DNA from: Actinomycetota bacterium
GTDB lineage: Bacteria > Actinomycetota > Actinomycetes > Nanopelagicales > Nanopelagicaceae
NCBI GenBank assembly: GCA_947452525.1
Contig: CANGCW010000015.1
Span: 1-13,507, forward strand
Direction of reading: 5' to 3'
DNA: 13,507 nucleotides
In this document: piece by piece, positions 7,502 through 13,507 of the stretch
Position numbering within the stretch: position 1 is the first letter of the stretch
Layout: the number at the start of each line of letters is the position of its first letter
The notes under the pieces: generated by a model
What the model was told of the DNA's origin: nothing
Seen by the model: only the letters and a program-made list of their open reading frames with translations
Database searches by the model: none
Program-made: the position numbers and the translations under genes

Positions 7502-7507
7502 AGTTTA
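7502..7507 (-). promoter_or_regulatory. Leaderless -10 element of marC
   Basis: TAAACT on the minus strand, a TANNNT actinobacterial -10, is separated from the marC ATG by six bases. The corresponding -35 would fall inside the glnA terminator stem (about 7525-7531) and has no clear match. Confidence 0.42.
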
Positions 7508-7519
7508 CTTGGAGAAATA

Positions 7520-7549
7520 AGAAAGCCCCGAATCGCTTCGGGGCTTTCT
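7520..7549 (-). terminator. Rho-independent terminator of glnA
   Basis: A perfect 13-bp stem: GAAAGCCCCGAA (7521-7532) and TTCGGGGCTTTC (7537-7548) plus an outer A-T pair, closing a 4-nt loop TCGC. In the minus direction the U-rich run TCTTATTTC follows. It begins 15 nt past the glnA stop, so it ends the glnA message and separates it from marC. Confidence 0.9.
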
Positions 7550-7564
7550 CTCAAAGAGTACGAC

Positions 7565-8995
7565 TTAGATGTCGTAGTAGAGCTCGAACTCAGCTGGATG
7601 TGGACGTAGTCGAACGTAATCAACTTCGCTCTTACGCTTGAAATCAATCCATGTTGAGATGAGATCTGGTGCGAATACTCCGCCTTTGAGGAGGAATTCG
7701 TGATCCTTCTCAAGATTGTCGAGTACTGCTTCGAGTGAAGCAGGAACCTGCTGGATGGCAGCTGCCTCTTCACCCTCGAGCTCGTAGAGATCCTTATCCA
7801 CTGGAGCGGGTGGCTCGATCTTGTTCAAGATTCCGTCGATACCAGCCATGAGCATTGCTGCAAATGCGAGGTATGGGTTTGAAGAAGGATCTGGGCAACG
7901 GAACTCGATGCGCTTTGCCTTTGGATTTGAACCAGTGATTGGAATACGGATACAGGCTGAACGGTTACGCGCAGAGTAAACGAGGTTTACTGGTGCTTCG
8001 TAGCCAGGAACAAGACGACGGTATGAGTTCACTGTTGGGTTGGTGAATGCGAGAAGTGATGGAGCATGCTTCAAGAGTCCGCCAATGTACCAACGAGCCA
8101 TATCGGAGAGATCTCCGTAGCCCTCACCGAAGAAGAGTGGCTTGCCATCCTTCCAGAGTGATTGGTGAACGTGCATGCCTGAACCGTTATCTCCGAAGAG
8201 CGGCTTTGGCATAAATGTTGCGGTCTTGCCGCCTTCCCACGCAACGTTGCGGATGATGTACTTGAATTTCATTACATCGTCACCAGCGTGCAAGATATCT
8301 GAGAAGCGGTAGTTGATCTCCATCTGGCCAGCGGTTCCAACCTCATGGTGTGAACGCTCGACGAGAAGACCTGCGCGACCTAGCTCCATGACCATCGCAT
8401 CGCGAAGGTCAGCGAACTGATCTGTTGGCGATACAGGGAAGTAGCCACCCTTAACGCGTGTGCGGTAACCGCGGTTTGGTGTGCCATCTTCATCATTCTT
8501 GACGCCTGTGTTCCATGCACCTTCGTATGAAGAAATCTCGTGGACTGCCTTGTTGATGCCTGTCTCATAACGGACTGCATCGAAGACGTAGAACTCTGCC
8601 TCTGGTGCGAAGAATGCTGTATCAGCAATTCCTGTTGAGCGGAGGTAGTCGACAGCCTTTGCAACAACGCCACGTGGATCGCGTGAATATGGCGAGTTGT
8701 CATGTGGGTTATGGACAGAGAAGATGATGACGAGAGTCTTCTCATCGCGGAATGGATCCATGAATGCTGACTCTGGAACTGGGAGGAGCTTCATATCTGA
8801 TTCGTGAATTGATTGGAATCCACGAATTGAAGAACCATCAAACATAAGTCCGTCAGTGAAGACAGCCTCATCGAATGACTCAACTGGAACGTTGAAGTGG
8901 TGTTGAATTCCCGGAAGATCGGTGAAGCGGACGTCGATTAACTTGACGTCATTCTTTCTGATGAAATCAAAGATTTCGGTTGAGTTCTTGAACAT
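7565..8995 (-). CDS. glnA: Glutamine synthetase type I
   Basis: Joins ammonia to glutamate with ATP to make glutamine; a cytosolic dodecamer central to nitrogen assimilation. The 476-aa length matches actinobacterial GlnA1. Visible active-site blocks are DGSSIRGF (53-60), the metal ligands in APEAEFYVFD (130-139), NGSGMHVHQS (270-279), NPTVNSYRRLVPGYEAP (319-335) and RIEFRCPDPSSNPYLA (362-377). Tyr404 in KDLYELEGEE aligns with the tyrosine adenylylated by GlnE in the GSI-beta class, so activity control by AMP attachment is likely. The ATG has GGAG 4 nt upstream (TGGAGCAGC). Upstream on the minus strand are a TACGAT -10 and a tandem 11-bp operator. It ends at a strong terminator, so it is monocistronic. 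Confidence 0.97.
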   Translation of the reverse strand: MFKNSTEIFDFIRKNDVKLIDVRFTDLPGIQHHFNVPVESFDEAVFTDGLMFDGSSIRGFQSIHESDMKLLPVPESAFMDPFRDEKTLVIIFSVHNPHDNSPYSRDPRGVVAKAVDYLRSTGIADTAFFAPEAEFYVFDAVRYETGINKAVHEISSYEGAWNTGVKNDEDGTPNRGYRTRVKGGYFPVSPTDQFADLRDAMVMELGRAGLLVERSHHEVGTAGQMEINYRFSDILHAGDDVMKFKYIIRNVAWEGGKTATFMPKPLFGDNGSGMHVHQSLWKDGKPLFFGEGYGDLSDMARWYIGGLLKHAPSLLAFTNPTVNSYRRLVPGYEAPVNLVYSARNRSACIRIPITGSNPKAKRIEFRCPDPSSNPYLAFAAMLMAGIDGILNKIEPPAPVDKDLYELEGEEAAAIQQVPASLEAVLDNLEKDHEFLLKGGVFAPDLISTWIDFKRKSEVDYVRLRPHPAEFELYYDI

Positions 8996-9061
8996 GCTGC
9001 TCCATTACTGAGTGAGTTGCAGGCGTCTTTGGGCGCATCACCGAGCCCGAGATATGGTGGA

Positions 9062-9067
9062 ATCGTA
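9062..9067 (-). promoter_or_regulatory. Candidate -10 of the glnA promoter
   Basis: TACGAT on the minus strand would start transcription near 9055, giving a leader of about 60 nt. No good -35 is seen (TGCTCA at 17 nt), which fits a promoter that relies on an activator bound at the tandem repeat centred about 50 bp upstream of that start. Confidence 0.4.
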
Positions 9068-9093
9068 TGGCACAGGGGTGAATTGAGCATAAA

Positions 9094-9115
9094 AAAGATG
9101 TTACAAACATGTTAC
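9094..9115 (-). promoter_or_regulatory. Tandem 11-bp operator, GlnR-box-like
   Basis: On the minus strand GTAACATGTTT (9115-9105) is followed immediately by GTAACATCTTT (9104-9094), identical at 10 of 11 positions. Head-to-tail 11-bp repeats are the binding geometry of OmpR/PhoB-type regulators. The spacing AC-n9-AC and the form GTAAC-n6-GTAAC agree with the known actinobacterial GlnR consensus (GTnAC-n6-GnAAC type), and the site lies about 50 bp before the inferred glnA start. PhoP, which uses related 11-bp repeats, is the alternative. It sits between glnA and the divergent RDD gene and could affect both. Confidence 0.55.
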
Positions 9116-9140
9116 GGGTCTCCGGCTGTCGTGTCTCGGG

Positions 9141-9146
9141 TAGCCT
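9141..9146 (+). promoter_or_regulatory. Leaderless -10 element of the RDD gene
   Basis: TAGCCT (TANNNT) ends 6 nt before the ATG at 9153. The only Shine-Dalgarno-like stretch, GGAG, touches the ATG directly and is too close to serve. No clear -35 is visible. Confidence 0.35.
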
Positions 9147-9152
9147 TTGGAG

Positions 9153-9515
9153 ATGTCCATTCACGCCCCATTTGGCCGCCGGTTCGCCGCTCTCTGTATC
9201 GATTGGTGGATTATCGCCCTACCGATCTCAGCCCTCATCGCACCCGGAGCGAGCAGCTCTGATTACGCCGTCAACGTAGGCGTCTTTGGCTTTGAAGTTG
9301 CGCTCATGACCTATCTCGCCGGAGCTTCCTTTGGCCAGTTGCCCTTGAAGCTACGCGTGGTTGATATCCATACGGGAAAAAAGCCGCGCCTGGTGCAGGT
9401 ATTGATTCGCACGGCGGGAATATGTCTCGTTCTTCCAGCGATCATCACAAAAGAGGGTCGCGGATTGCACGATGTATTCGCAGGGACAGAGGTTGTAAAA
9501 CTTATTTCCGCGTAA
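9153..9515 (+). CDS. RDD family membrane protein
   Basis: A small 120-aa integral membrane protein with about three helices (11-31, 42-60, 86-99). It carries the residues that name the family: Arg10 at the start of helix 1 (RRFAALCIDW), Asp18 in that helix, and Asp107 in GRGLHDVFAGTEVV. The family's function is unknown; some members affect ion homeostasis. It sits divergent from glnA and tail to tail with the DUF4191 gene (8 nt between stops), and RDD next to glnA is conserved in Actinobacteria. I chose the ATG at 9153; an in-frame TTG at 9147 would add two residues but has no better ribosome site. Confidence 0.88.
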   Translation: MSIHAPFGRRFAALCIDWWIIALPISALIAPGASSSDYAVNVGVFGFEVALMTYLAGASFGQLPLKLRVVDIHTGKKPRLVQVLIRTAGICLVLPAIITKEGRGLHDVFAGTEVVKLISA

Positions 9516-9523
9516 GGGTCGAA

Positions 9524-10222
9524 TTAACGACGGGGGAGTTTGGCGCCCTTTGGAAGTGGACCCTGAGGAATCGGCATAGACATTCCGCCAACAGCCTTGA
9601 GGCGATTACGAACTTCGCGCATCTGATTCGCTGATAACTTCTTAGGTAACTTCTTGACGCGCTTCTGCAGCGTGCGAAGTGGAACCTGGCCCTCGCCCTT
9701 ACCAACAATCAATTCATAAATAGGTACGCCAGGAACGAAGCGCTCAGCCTTCTTCTTCTCATCTGCGACCATCTGACGAACCGCAAATCCACCCTCACCA
9801 ACGAGGACGATTCCGGCGCGAGTAACGCTGCGGTGGACCATATCCTGTGCACGATTCACATTGACTGCAGGAGTTGTGCTGACGCCACGGCGGATTCCCA
9901 TAAGAACGCTTGCGCCTGCACCGAGCTGGTTCTCGATTGAAGAGAATGCGGCGGAGTTTGCAAAACGAGTGAAGAGGAAGAATGCAACGATGAAGCCAAG
10001 AGGAAGAGAGAGGATTCCGAGATAGATCGGATGACCGATTGATACTCCTAGGAGAATTCCGCCACCCCAAGTGACGAGGAATGCGAGTAGGCAGTAGAGG
10101 AGTGATGCTGGCTTCTCGCGCTTGGTGAGCTTGAGGGCATCCTTGAGAACAGCCATCTGAGATTGCTTCTCAGGTGTTGTTGCAACCGGTTCAGTCTTCT
10201 TGGATCTCTTAAATAGCGCCAT
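9524..10222 (-). CDS. DUF4191 family membrane protein
   Basis: A 232-aa protein matching the actinobacterial DUF4191 family, whose function is not known and which is regularly found between lipA and glnA. A basic N-terminus (MALFKRSKK) is followed by two membrane helices (about 40-60 and 65-85), then a soluble cytoplasmic part with GAGASVLMGIRRG, a Lys/Arg-rich stretch (about 155-215) and a basic C-terminus ending KLPRR. The ATG overlaps the acyltransferase stop by one base (TAATG) and has a strong AAGGAG 8 nt upstream, so it is last in the lipB operon. The assignment rests on overall character and gene order, not on a catalytic motif. Confidence 0.8.
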   Translation of the reverse strand: MALFKRSKKTEPVATTPEKQSQMAVLKDALKLTKREKPASLLYCLLAFLVTWGGGILLGVSIGHPIYLGILSLPLGFIVAFFLFTRFANSAAFSSIENQLGAGASVLMGIRRGVSTTPAVNVNRAQDMVHRSVTRAGIVLVGEGGFAVRQMVADEKKKAERFVPGVPIYELIVGKGEGQVPLRTLQKRVKKLPKKLSANQMREVRNRLKAVGGMSMPIPQGPLPKGAKLPRR

Positions 10223-11004
10223 TACTTCTTCTCCTTTTTCTGCTTCTTCATCTCTAACTTTGCAAGCCGCGCTTCACGAACTCGAGCGCCTTCAATCTCT
10301 GCCTCTTCAAGTGACATCGCTGTGCCGCCGAGTCGTGCTGGCGCCCACCATTGCCCTTGATGTGAATCTGGGTAATCCTTCTGCACTTTATCGAGAAGGG
10401 CAATTAACTTCAGGCGTAAATCTTCCTCAGCCTCGAGAATATCTGCACCCTTCGGTACCGTGATTGGTTCGCCGAAGGTAACCGATACCGGAATTCGATT
10501 GTGACCAAAATGCTTCTTATGGCCCTTGGTATAGATGCGTTGGCTGCCCCAGATAGCGACCGGAATAACGGGAACTCCGGCTCCCTGCGCAAGGCGAACT
10601 GCACCTGACTTCAACTTCTTCACGTCAAAGGATCGAGAGATTGTCGCTTCAGGGAAGATGCCGACGATCTCACCTGAACGAAGTGCGCGAAGCGCTGCGA
10701 CGAGTGATGTTGATCCTGATTCGCGATCAACGCTGATGTGGTGCATGCCTCGCATCAGCGGACCAGAGATCGGATTGTCGAAGATCTCTTTCTTTGCCAT
10801 GAAGCGTATGTAACGCTTCATCGGAAGAGCTGCCGTGCCCGCAAGTGCAAAATCTAAGTAACCAATGTGATTGATAGCGAGAACTGCGCCACCTTCACCC
10901 AACTTTGGCAGGTTCTCCTGGCCGCGAAAATCAAACCTGAGACCCATCAACTTCCAGAAGGTCTTCAGTCCAACAACGACTGGGGGATAGACGATATCTG
11001 CCAT
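10222..11004 (-). CDS. 1-acyl-sn-glycerol-3-phosphate acyltransferase (PlsC family)
   Basis: A 260-aa lysophospholipid acyltransferase that probably adds the second acyl chain to lysophosphatidate at the membrane. The catalytic H-X4-D motif is NHIGYLD (His46, Asp51). The glycerophosphate-binding block is FPEAT (117-121, usually FPEGT), preceded by GEIVGI, and the fourth block is VPVIPVAIWG (144-153). The C-terminus is strongly basic (KKQKKEKK). The ATG overlaps the lipA stop (TAATG), so translation is coupled. The only Shine-Dalgarno-like run, AGGAAG, sits in and around the loop of a small hairpin about 15 nt upstream. Its presence within a lipoate operon is a departure from the usual lipB-lipA-DUF4191 order. 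The acyl acceptor is not certain. Confidence 0.9.
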   Translation of the reverse strand: MADIVYPPVVVGLKTFWKLMGLRFDFRGQENLPKLGEGGAVLAINHIGYLDFALAGTAALPMKRYIRFMAKKEIFDNPISGPLMRGMHHISVDRESGSTSLVAALRALRSGEIVGIFPEATISRSFDVKKLKSGAVRLAQGAGVPVIPVAIWGSQRIYTKGHKKHFGHNRIPVSVTFGEPITVPKGADILEAEEDLRLKLIALLDKVQKDYPDSHQGQWWAPARLGGTAMSLEEAEIEGARVREARLAKLEMKKQKKEKK

Positions 11005-11945
11005 TAGTTAGCGCCAGCTTCCTGGCGACGTTGCTGCGCCTGCTTGAAGAGGCGACCCGCACGATAGCTTGAGCGAACGAGTGGACCACTCATAACTCCG
11101 GAGAATCCAATCGCGAGCGCCTCGTCATTTAACTCAACGAACTCATGTGGCTTTACCCAACGGATAACAGGGTGATGCTTCGCAGTTGGACGAAGGTACT
11201 GGGTAATAGTGATGAGATCGCAACCTGCTGCATGAAGATCAACGAGAGCTTGTGAAACCTCTTCACGAGTCTCACCCATTCCAAGAATCAGGTTTGACTT
11301 GGTAATCAATCCAAATGCGCGAGCCTGAGAGATAACATCTAGGGAACGGTCATAACGGAATGCAGGACGAATCTCTTTAAAGATACGTGGAACAGTCTCA
11401 AGGTTATGAGCAAACACTTCAGGACGAGTCTCAAATACTTGCGTGAGTAGTTCTGGCTTGCCGCTGAAATCAGGAGCGAGCATCTCAACGCCTGTTCCAG
11501 GGTTCAGCGCATGGACCTGGCGAATTGTCTCGGCGTATAGCCACGCACCTTCATCTTCAAGATCATCGCGAGTAACACCAGTAATGGTCGCGTACTTCAG
11601 TCCCATGGTGCGGACAGATTCAGCTACGCGGCGCGGTTCGTCGCGATCAACTGGCTCTGGCTTACCGGTATCGATATTGCAGAAGTCGCAGCGACGAGTA
11701 CAGCGTTCGCCACCAATGAGGAAGGTGGCTTCTTTATCTTCCCAACATTCAAAGATATTTGGGCAAGCGGCCTCTTGGCAGACGGTATGTAGCCCCTCGG
11801 ACTTTACGAGTGAGCGAAGGTGTGTGTACTCCGGACCCATATTTGCACGAGTCTTGATCCATTCAGGCTTACGTTCAATCGGTGTCTCAGCGTTACGCGC
11901 CTCGATACGGAGCAACTTGCGACCCTCAGGTGCGATCGATGTCAT
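11004..11945 (-). CDS. lipA: Lipoyl synthase (radical SAM)
   Basis: Inserts two sulfurs into protein-bound octanoyl groups to complete lipoate on the 2-oxoacid dehydrogenases and GcvH. The 313-aa protein has both iron-sulfur sites: the auxiliary cluster C-x4-C-x5-C in CQEAACPNIFEC (Cys56, 61, 67) with the closing RSSY (291-294), and the radical-SAM C-x3-C-x2-C in CTRRCDFC (Cys82, 86, 89). All key residues are present, so it should be active. The ATG follows the lipB stop with no gap (TAAATG) and uses GAGGG 8 nt upstream, inside lipB. It is second in the lipB-lipA-plsC-DUF4191 unit. Confidence 0.98.
   Translation of the reverse strand: MTSIAPEGRKLLRIEARNAETPIERKPEWIKTRANMGPEYTHLRSLVKSEGLHTVCQEAACPNIFECWEDKEATFLIGGERCTRRCDFCNIDTGKPEPVDRDEPRRVAESVRTMGLKYATITGVTRDDLEDEGAWLYAETIRQVHALNPGTGVEMLAPDFSGKPELLTQVFETRPEVFAHNLETVPRIFKEIRPAFRYDRSLDVISQARAFGLITKSNLILGMGETREEVSQALVDLHAAGCDLITITQYLRPTAKHHPVIRWVKPHEFVELNDEALAIGFSGVMSGPLVRSSYRAGRLFKQAQQRRQEAGAN
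11012..11027 (-). promoter_or_regulatory. Small hairpin at the lipA/plsC junction holding the Shine-Dalgarno
   Basis: On the minus strand CGCCAG - GAAG - CTGGCG forms a 6-bp stem with a 4-nt loop, within the last codons of lipA and 7 nt before the plsC ATG. The AGGAAG run spans the end of the stem and the loop, so plsC translation may depend on ribosomes passing through lipA. The role is inferred. Confidence 0.35.
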
Positions 11946-12593
11946 TTATGAAACCCTCGCTAACGCTTCGTAGAGATGTTTTTCGAGAATTGGAGTTACC
12001 TCTTCAATGGTGACCTTACGTCCAAGTTCCTTCGCCATCGATGTGACGCCAGCATCAGCGATGCCACATGGCACGATCCGATCAAAGTAGGACATGTCAG
12101 GATCCACGTTGAGAGCGAAGCCGTGCATGGTTACACCTTTTGCGACACGGATACCGATGGCGGCAATCTTTCGGTCGCCCTTCTCGTCGCGAATCCAAAC
12201 ACCAGAGCGTTCGCAATATCGCTCAGCCGGAATTCCAAACCCTTTACAGACTGCGATGATCGCGGTCTCAATCTCACGAACAAAGCCAACAACATCGTTG
12301 CGATTAAGAAGTTTGACGATGGGGTAGCCAACAATCTGACCAATTCCGTGCCACGTGATCTTTCCGCCGCGGTCGACATCAATAACCGGGGTTCCATCCA
12401 GGGGGCGTTCGTGGATCTCGGTACGGCGACCTGCTGTGTAGACCGATGGGTGTTCAAGAAGAATAAGAGTGTTGGGGCGAAGTCCCTCTGCGACTTCGGC
12501 ATGGATGCGACGCTGGCTCGCGAGCGCTTCCTCGTAGTCGACCAGGCCCATGGATTTCAGGGAGATCGCGGATGCCACGCGGGGTGTTGCCAT
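11946..12593 (-). CDS. lipB: Octanoyl-[acyl carrier protein]:protein N-octanoyltransferase
   Basis: Moves octanoate from ACP to the lipoyl-domain lysine, the step before LipA. The 215-aa protein has LLEHPSVYTAGRR (45-57) and the signature RGGKITWHGIGQIVGYPI (75-92). The catalytic pair is Lys142 (KIAAIGIRV) and Cys176 (VPCGI), to my recollection the same numbering as in the M. tuberculosis enzyme. It heads the four-gene operon. The ATG has no Shine-Dalgarno but has TACTCT exactly 6 nt upstream, so the message is probably leaderless. A long antisense frame covers this gene but looks like a coding shadow. Confidence 0.97.
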   Translation of the reverse strand: MATPRVASAISLKSMGLVDYEEALASQRRIHAEVAEGLRPNTLILLEHPSVYTAGRRTEIHERPLDGTPVIDVDRGGKITWHGIGQIVGYPIVKLLNRNDVVGFVREIETAIIAVCKGFGIPAERYCERSGVWIRDEKGDRKIAAIGIRVAKGVTMHGFALNVDPDMSYFDRIVPCGIADAGVTSMAKELGRKVTIEEVTPILEKHLYEALARVS

Positions 12594-12599
12594 GACGCA

Positions 12600-12629
12600 A
12601 GAGTAATTGCCTCGGGGCGAGAAGGCGAA
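12600..12629 (-). promoter_or_regulatory. Leaderless-type promoter of the lipB operon
   Basis: On the minus strand TACTCT (12600-12605) ends 6 nt before the lipB ATG. An 18-nt spacer leads to TTCGCC (12624-12629), a weak -35 that lies inside a run of three similar 8-bp units. Confidence 0.42.
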
Positions 12630-12637
12630 AAGGCGGG
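12614..12637. repeat. Three tandem 8-bp units upstream of lipB
   Basis: GGGGCGAG, AAGGCGAA and AAGGCGGG follow one another at 12614-12637, sharing the core GGCG at the same place in each unit. They overlap the inferred lipB -35 and lie in the 114-bp gap between the divergent lipB and MMPL genes. They may be an operator or chance purine-rich sequence. Confidence 0.3.
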
Positions 12638-12707
12638 TTTCAGCTCGGGAATCGGTAAACTCGCCCTCTAAACCAGTGAATCTTGATGAATAAGAAGGCG
12701 GAGTTTG

Positions 12708-13507
12708 ATGATTTTCTCCAAAAATAAGGGCGAGGGCGCCCTCACCCCGAAGGATAAGACGGCTCGTAAAGGCATCTGGGTTGCAGTTCTCTCAGTTGTC
12801 GTCTGGATGTTTATCTCCTCAGTTACCGGCTCACTCTTCGGCCAACTCTCAACCGTTCAGAAGAACGATAACTCCAAGTTCCTGCCAGCCTCAGTCGAGT
12901 CAGAGAAGTTCACTGCCGCAACCAAGGCATTCACCCAAGGACAGAATCTCAGCCTCCCAGAGCTCGTTCTCTTCGTAGGCGATGCTTCTGATGCCAACGT
13001 TGCGAAGGTCAACGGCTATCTCCAGACCATTCCAGCTAAGCCACTCGTCGATATCGATGGCAAACCTGTTGAAGGTGTCACCGGCACTATCGGAGAGTTC
13101 CTCACTCCCAAGGCACCACTCGGCGCATTTGCCTCAGCGAATAAGCAGGCAATTCTTGCCTCGATTCCATTCGACTCTTCTAAGACTGGCGCAAACCTAC
13201 CCAATAAGAAGCCTGCCCTTCCTGCGGTTACAAATGCAATCCGTTACTACACCGCCCAATTCGCGGCAGAGAATGGATTTACTCGCCATGTAACAGGATT
13301 TGCGGCACTTATATCTGATCTCTTCGGTGCATTCGGTTCACTCGATTCAAGCCTGCTCCTCACAACAGGTGGCGTAGTCGCACTCATCCTTATCGTTGTG
13401 TATCGCTCACCGATTCTCTGGATTCTCCCGCTCTTTGCAGCAGGAACAGCACTTACCTTTGCTGGTGCAATCATCTACGAACTCGCTAAGCACAACATCA
13501 TTACGCT
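12708..13507 (+). CDS. MMPL/RND family transporter, N-terminal part (runs off the window)
   Basis: The frame is open from the ATG at 12708 to the window edge (266 complete codons). A Lys-rich cytoplasmic start (1-22) precedes TM1 (about 23-44). Then comes a large extracytoplasmic porter domain (about 45-210) and a TM2-TM3 block starting TGFAALISDLFGAF and running through VALILIVVYRSPILWILPL (223-241), the hallmark of MMPL proteins, with RSP at the TM2 end. Such proteins use the proton gradient to export lipids or drugs, and full members are usually about 700-1000 aa, so roughly a third is seen. GGAG lies 4 nt before the ATG, with AAGG just upstream. It diverges from lipB with 114 nt between. 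The substrate is unknown. Confidence 0.9.
   Translation, partial: MIFSKNKGEGALTPKDKTARKGIWVAVLSVVVWMFISSVTGSLFGQLSTVQKNDNSKFLPASVESEKFTAATKAFTQGQNLSLPELVLFVGDASDANVAKVNGYLQTIPAKPLVDIDGKPVEGVTGTIGEFLTPKAPLGAFASANKQAILASIPFDSSKTGANLPNKKPALPAVTNAIRYYTAQFAAENGFTRHVTGFAALISDLFGAFGSLDSSLLLTTGGVVALILIVVYRSPILWILPLFAAGTALTFAGAIIYELAKHNIIT

Noticed and set aside
11443..11973. 176-aa frame antisense to lipA
   Set aside because: Low-complexity Ser/Arg-rich translation, typical of an antisense shadow of a well-conserved gene.
11976..12671. 231-aa frame antisense to lipB
   Set aside because: It mirrors the lipB codons, has no family motifs and no ribosome site. LipB with its Lys142/Cys176 pair is clearly the real gene.
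12686..12727. 13-codon frame (MNKKAEFDDFLQK) overlapping the MMPL start, possible leader peptide
   Set aside because: No Shine-Dalgarno, no -10 at leaderless distance and no run of one amino acid that would suggest attenuation.
12732..12743. 12-bp perfect palindrome GAGGGCGCCCTC in the MMPL N-terminal codons
   Set aside because: Inside coding sequence, encodes E-G-A-L with ordinary codons, and nothing around it suggests an operator. Likely chance.

Overview
The window looks like an ordinary chromosomal segment of an actinobacterium with unusually moderate GC (estimated by eye near 50%, not computed). The main evidence is the block lipB - lipA - (acyltransferase) - DUF4191 - RDD - glnA, an arrangement characteristic of Actinobacteria. 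The moderate GC, compact spacing and apparent leaderless promoters would suit small planktonic actinobacteria (Nanopelagicales/acI-like), but the exact lineage is inference. No tRNA, rRNA, insertion sequence, prophage gene or CRISPR array was seen. No stretch of more than 300 bases lacks a gene; the longest gap is the 234 bp between the class I amidotransferase and the aminotransferase.

Layout. 1-2015: a membrane-anchored CopC-type copper-binding protein (+) faces a 14-TM DHA2-type drug/proton antiporter (-). 2128-3611 (-): two stand-alone glutamine amidotransferases of unrelated folds, class I (Cys-His-Glu) followed after 2 nt by class II (N-terminal nucleophile Cys). 3846-5240 (+): a divergently transcribed class III PLP aminotransferase of the glutamate-1-semialdehyde aminomutase type, with a structured upstream region. 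5251-7495 (-): marC then an ABC-F ATPase, 19 nt apart. 7565-8995 (-): glnA (type I glutamine synthetase) with a textbook terminator and an 11-bp tandem operator resembling an actinobacterial GlnR box. 9153-9515 (+): a small RDD membrane protein. 9524-12593 (-): the four-gene lipB-lipA-plsC-DUF4191 operon, whose genes abut or overlap by one base. 12708-13507 (+): the N-terminal third or so of an MMPL/RND transporter that runs off the window.

How the genes work together. LipB and LipA make the lipoyl cofactor from octanoyl-ACP. The acyltransferase in the same operon probably also draws on activated acyl chains for phospholipid synthesis. GlnA makes glutamine, and two glutaminase-type enzymes nearby act on glutamine or gamma-glutamyl compounds. 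The other genes are transport and envelope functions (MFS, MarC, MMPL, RDD) and a ribosome-associated or resistance-type ABC-F protein.

The most notable pattern is regulatory. Four start codons lacking a usable Shine-Dalgarno (class I amidotransferase, marC, RDD, lipB) each have a TANNNT hexamer exactly 6 nt upstream, as expected of leaderless transcripts, while most genes inside operons have a Shine-Dalgarno. The protein-level oddity is the class I/class II amidotransferase pair. I see no convincing evidence of a wholly new multi-gene system.
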